From contig CAJUPC010000030.1 of NCBI GenBank assembly GCA_910588555.1, positions 1 through 6,296 on the forward strand: a stretch of 6,296 nt of DNA, given 5' to 3'. The position numbers and the translations under genes were made by a program. This document shows positions 6,067-6,296 of the stretch, piece by piece. Under the pieces are notes generated by a model. The model worked only from the letters and a program-made list of their open reading frames with translations, had not been told where the DNA came from and did not search any database. Each line of letters opens with the position of its first letter. The stretch's first letter is position 1. This stretch comes from Candidatus Gastranaerophilales bacterium (GTDB taxonomy: Bacteria > Cyanobacteriota > Vampirovibrionia > Gastranaerophilales > Gastranaerophilaceae).

Positions 6067-6090
6067 TTATTTCCTCTTTTTTATATACAT
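6067..6090 (-). CDS. Possible 7-codon leader peptide (MYIKKRK) upstream of the 269-residue gene
   Basis: An ATG at 6090-6088 has a good CAGGAG (6102-6097) at 6-base spacing. It reads M-Y-I-K-K-R-K and stops at 6069-6067, one base before the ATG of the next gene. The ribosome binding site of that gene lies inside this short frame, so translating it would occlude or re-feed the main start. It may be a regulatory upstream ORF or a chance frame. Confidence 0.25.
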   Translation of the reverse strand: MYIKKRK

Positions 6091-6135
6091 ATAAAACTCC
6101 TGAAAAATAAATTTGTCGGTCATATTTTTGGAAAT

Positions 6136-6166
6136 AAAAAAAAGAGTTCATATTGAACTCTTTTTT
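6136..6166 (-). terminator. Intrinsic terminator of the tRNA-Leu gene
   Basis: A 13-bp perfect stem (6138-6150 with 6154-6166, core GAGTTCA/TGAACTC) closes the 3-base loop TAT. Read leftward, it ends in a U-run (6143-6136) and begins one base after the CCA end of the tRNA. The stem is symmetric, so it can also work rightward. Confidence 0.85.
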
Positions 6167-6167
6167 A

Positions 6168-6252
6168 TGGTGTCGAAGAAGGGAATCGAACCCTCAAGGC
6201 GTTAGCCACACGAACCTGAATCGTGCGCGTCTACCAGTTCCGCCACTTCGAC
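6168..6252 (-). tRNA. tRNA-Leu (anticodon CAG), CCA encoded
   Basis: The 85-nt minus-strand sequence folds as a class II tRNA. The acceptor is GTCGAAG / CTTCGAC. T8 G9 is followed by a D-arm with stem GCG/CGC. The anticodon stem is CACGA/TCGTG with loop TTCAGGT, giving CAG. The 13-base variable arm has stem GGC/GCC, and the T-arm GAGGG / CCCTT has loop TTCGATT. Discriminator A and CCA are encoded in the DNA. It decodes the CUG leucine codon. The long variable arm and A73 fit leucine identity. Confidence 0.97.
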
Positions 6253-6280
6253 ACGAATAAATTATTTAATTTTCACTGTT

Positions 6281-6289
6281 ATTATATCA
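6281..6289 (-). promoter_or_regulatory. Extended -10 element of the tRNA-Leu promoter
   Basis: On the minus strand a consensus TATAAT (6286-6281) is preceded by TGA (6289-6287), giving TGATATAAT. It lies about 28 bases before the mature tRNA 5' end, which leaves a leader of about 20 nt for RNase P. The -35 would fall beyond the right edge of the window. Confidence 0.65.
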
Positions 6290-6296
6290 TCATTTG

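Noticed and set aside
1..6296. CRISPR array, insertion sequence or phage genes
   Set aside because: No regularly spaced direct repeats, transposase, integrase or terminal inverted repeats with target duplications were seen.

Overview
The window is AT-rich bacterial DNA, roughly a third G+C by eye. It uses the standard code, Shine-Dalgarno-led ATG starts, intrinsic terminators and a tRNA gene with encoded CCA. The style of the proteins suggests a host-associated lineage such as the Gastranaerophilales (Melainabacteria, Cyanobacteriota). That assignment is tentative and rests on impression, because no marker here fixes the phylum.

Left part (1-2891, + strand): a two-gene operon. The 3' part of a STAND-like P-loop/TPR protein runs in from beyond the left edge and overlaps rsmG (16S rRNA m7G methyltransferase) by ATGA.

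Middle (2892-3457): 566 bases without a convincing protein gene, but not empty. First comes a palindrome-rich block of different composition (about 2892-3050) that looks like a dispersed repeat. Next, on the minus strand, is a nearly complete transcription unit: a TTGACA / TGn-AATAAT promoter with a 17-base spacer at 3236-3208, then about 140 nt with no credible ORF, then a classic hairpin-plus-U8 terminator ending near 3059. I read this as an undescribed small RNA gene carrying an anti-Shine-Dalgarno-like ACTCCT segment. Two identical dyads (AGTGT-N7-ACACT), centred 107 bp apart, flank its promoter. The same spacer also holds the leader of the rightward small genes.

Right of that (3458-3992, + strand): two small, closely spaced and probably translationally coupled genes for proteins of 87 and 88 residues that I do not recognise. 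They share a terminator region with the convergent gene on the other side.

Right half (4044-6252, - strand): a DegT/DnrJ/EryC1/StrS sugar aminotransferase. It is preceded by an unrecognised 269-residue protein with a dense motif block around HATPWARGSD, whose start is preceded by a possible 7-codon leader peptide. Then come a tRNA-Leu(CAG) terminator, the tRNA gene, and its -10 element at the right edge. The sugar aminotransferase has no nucleotide-sugar pathway neighbours here, so its exact substrate cannot be set.
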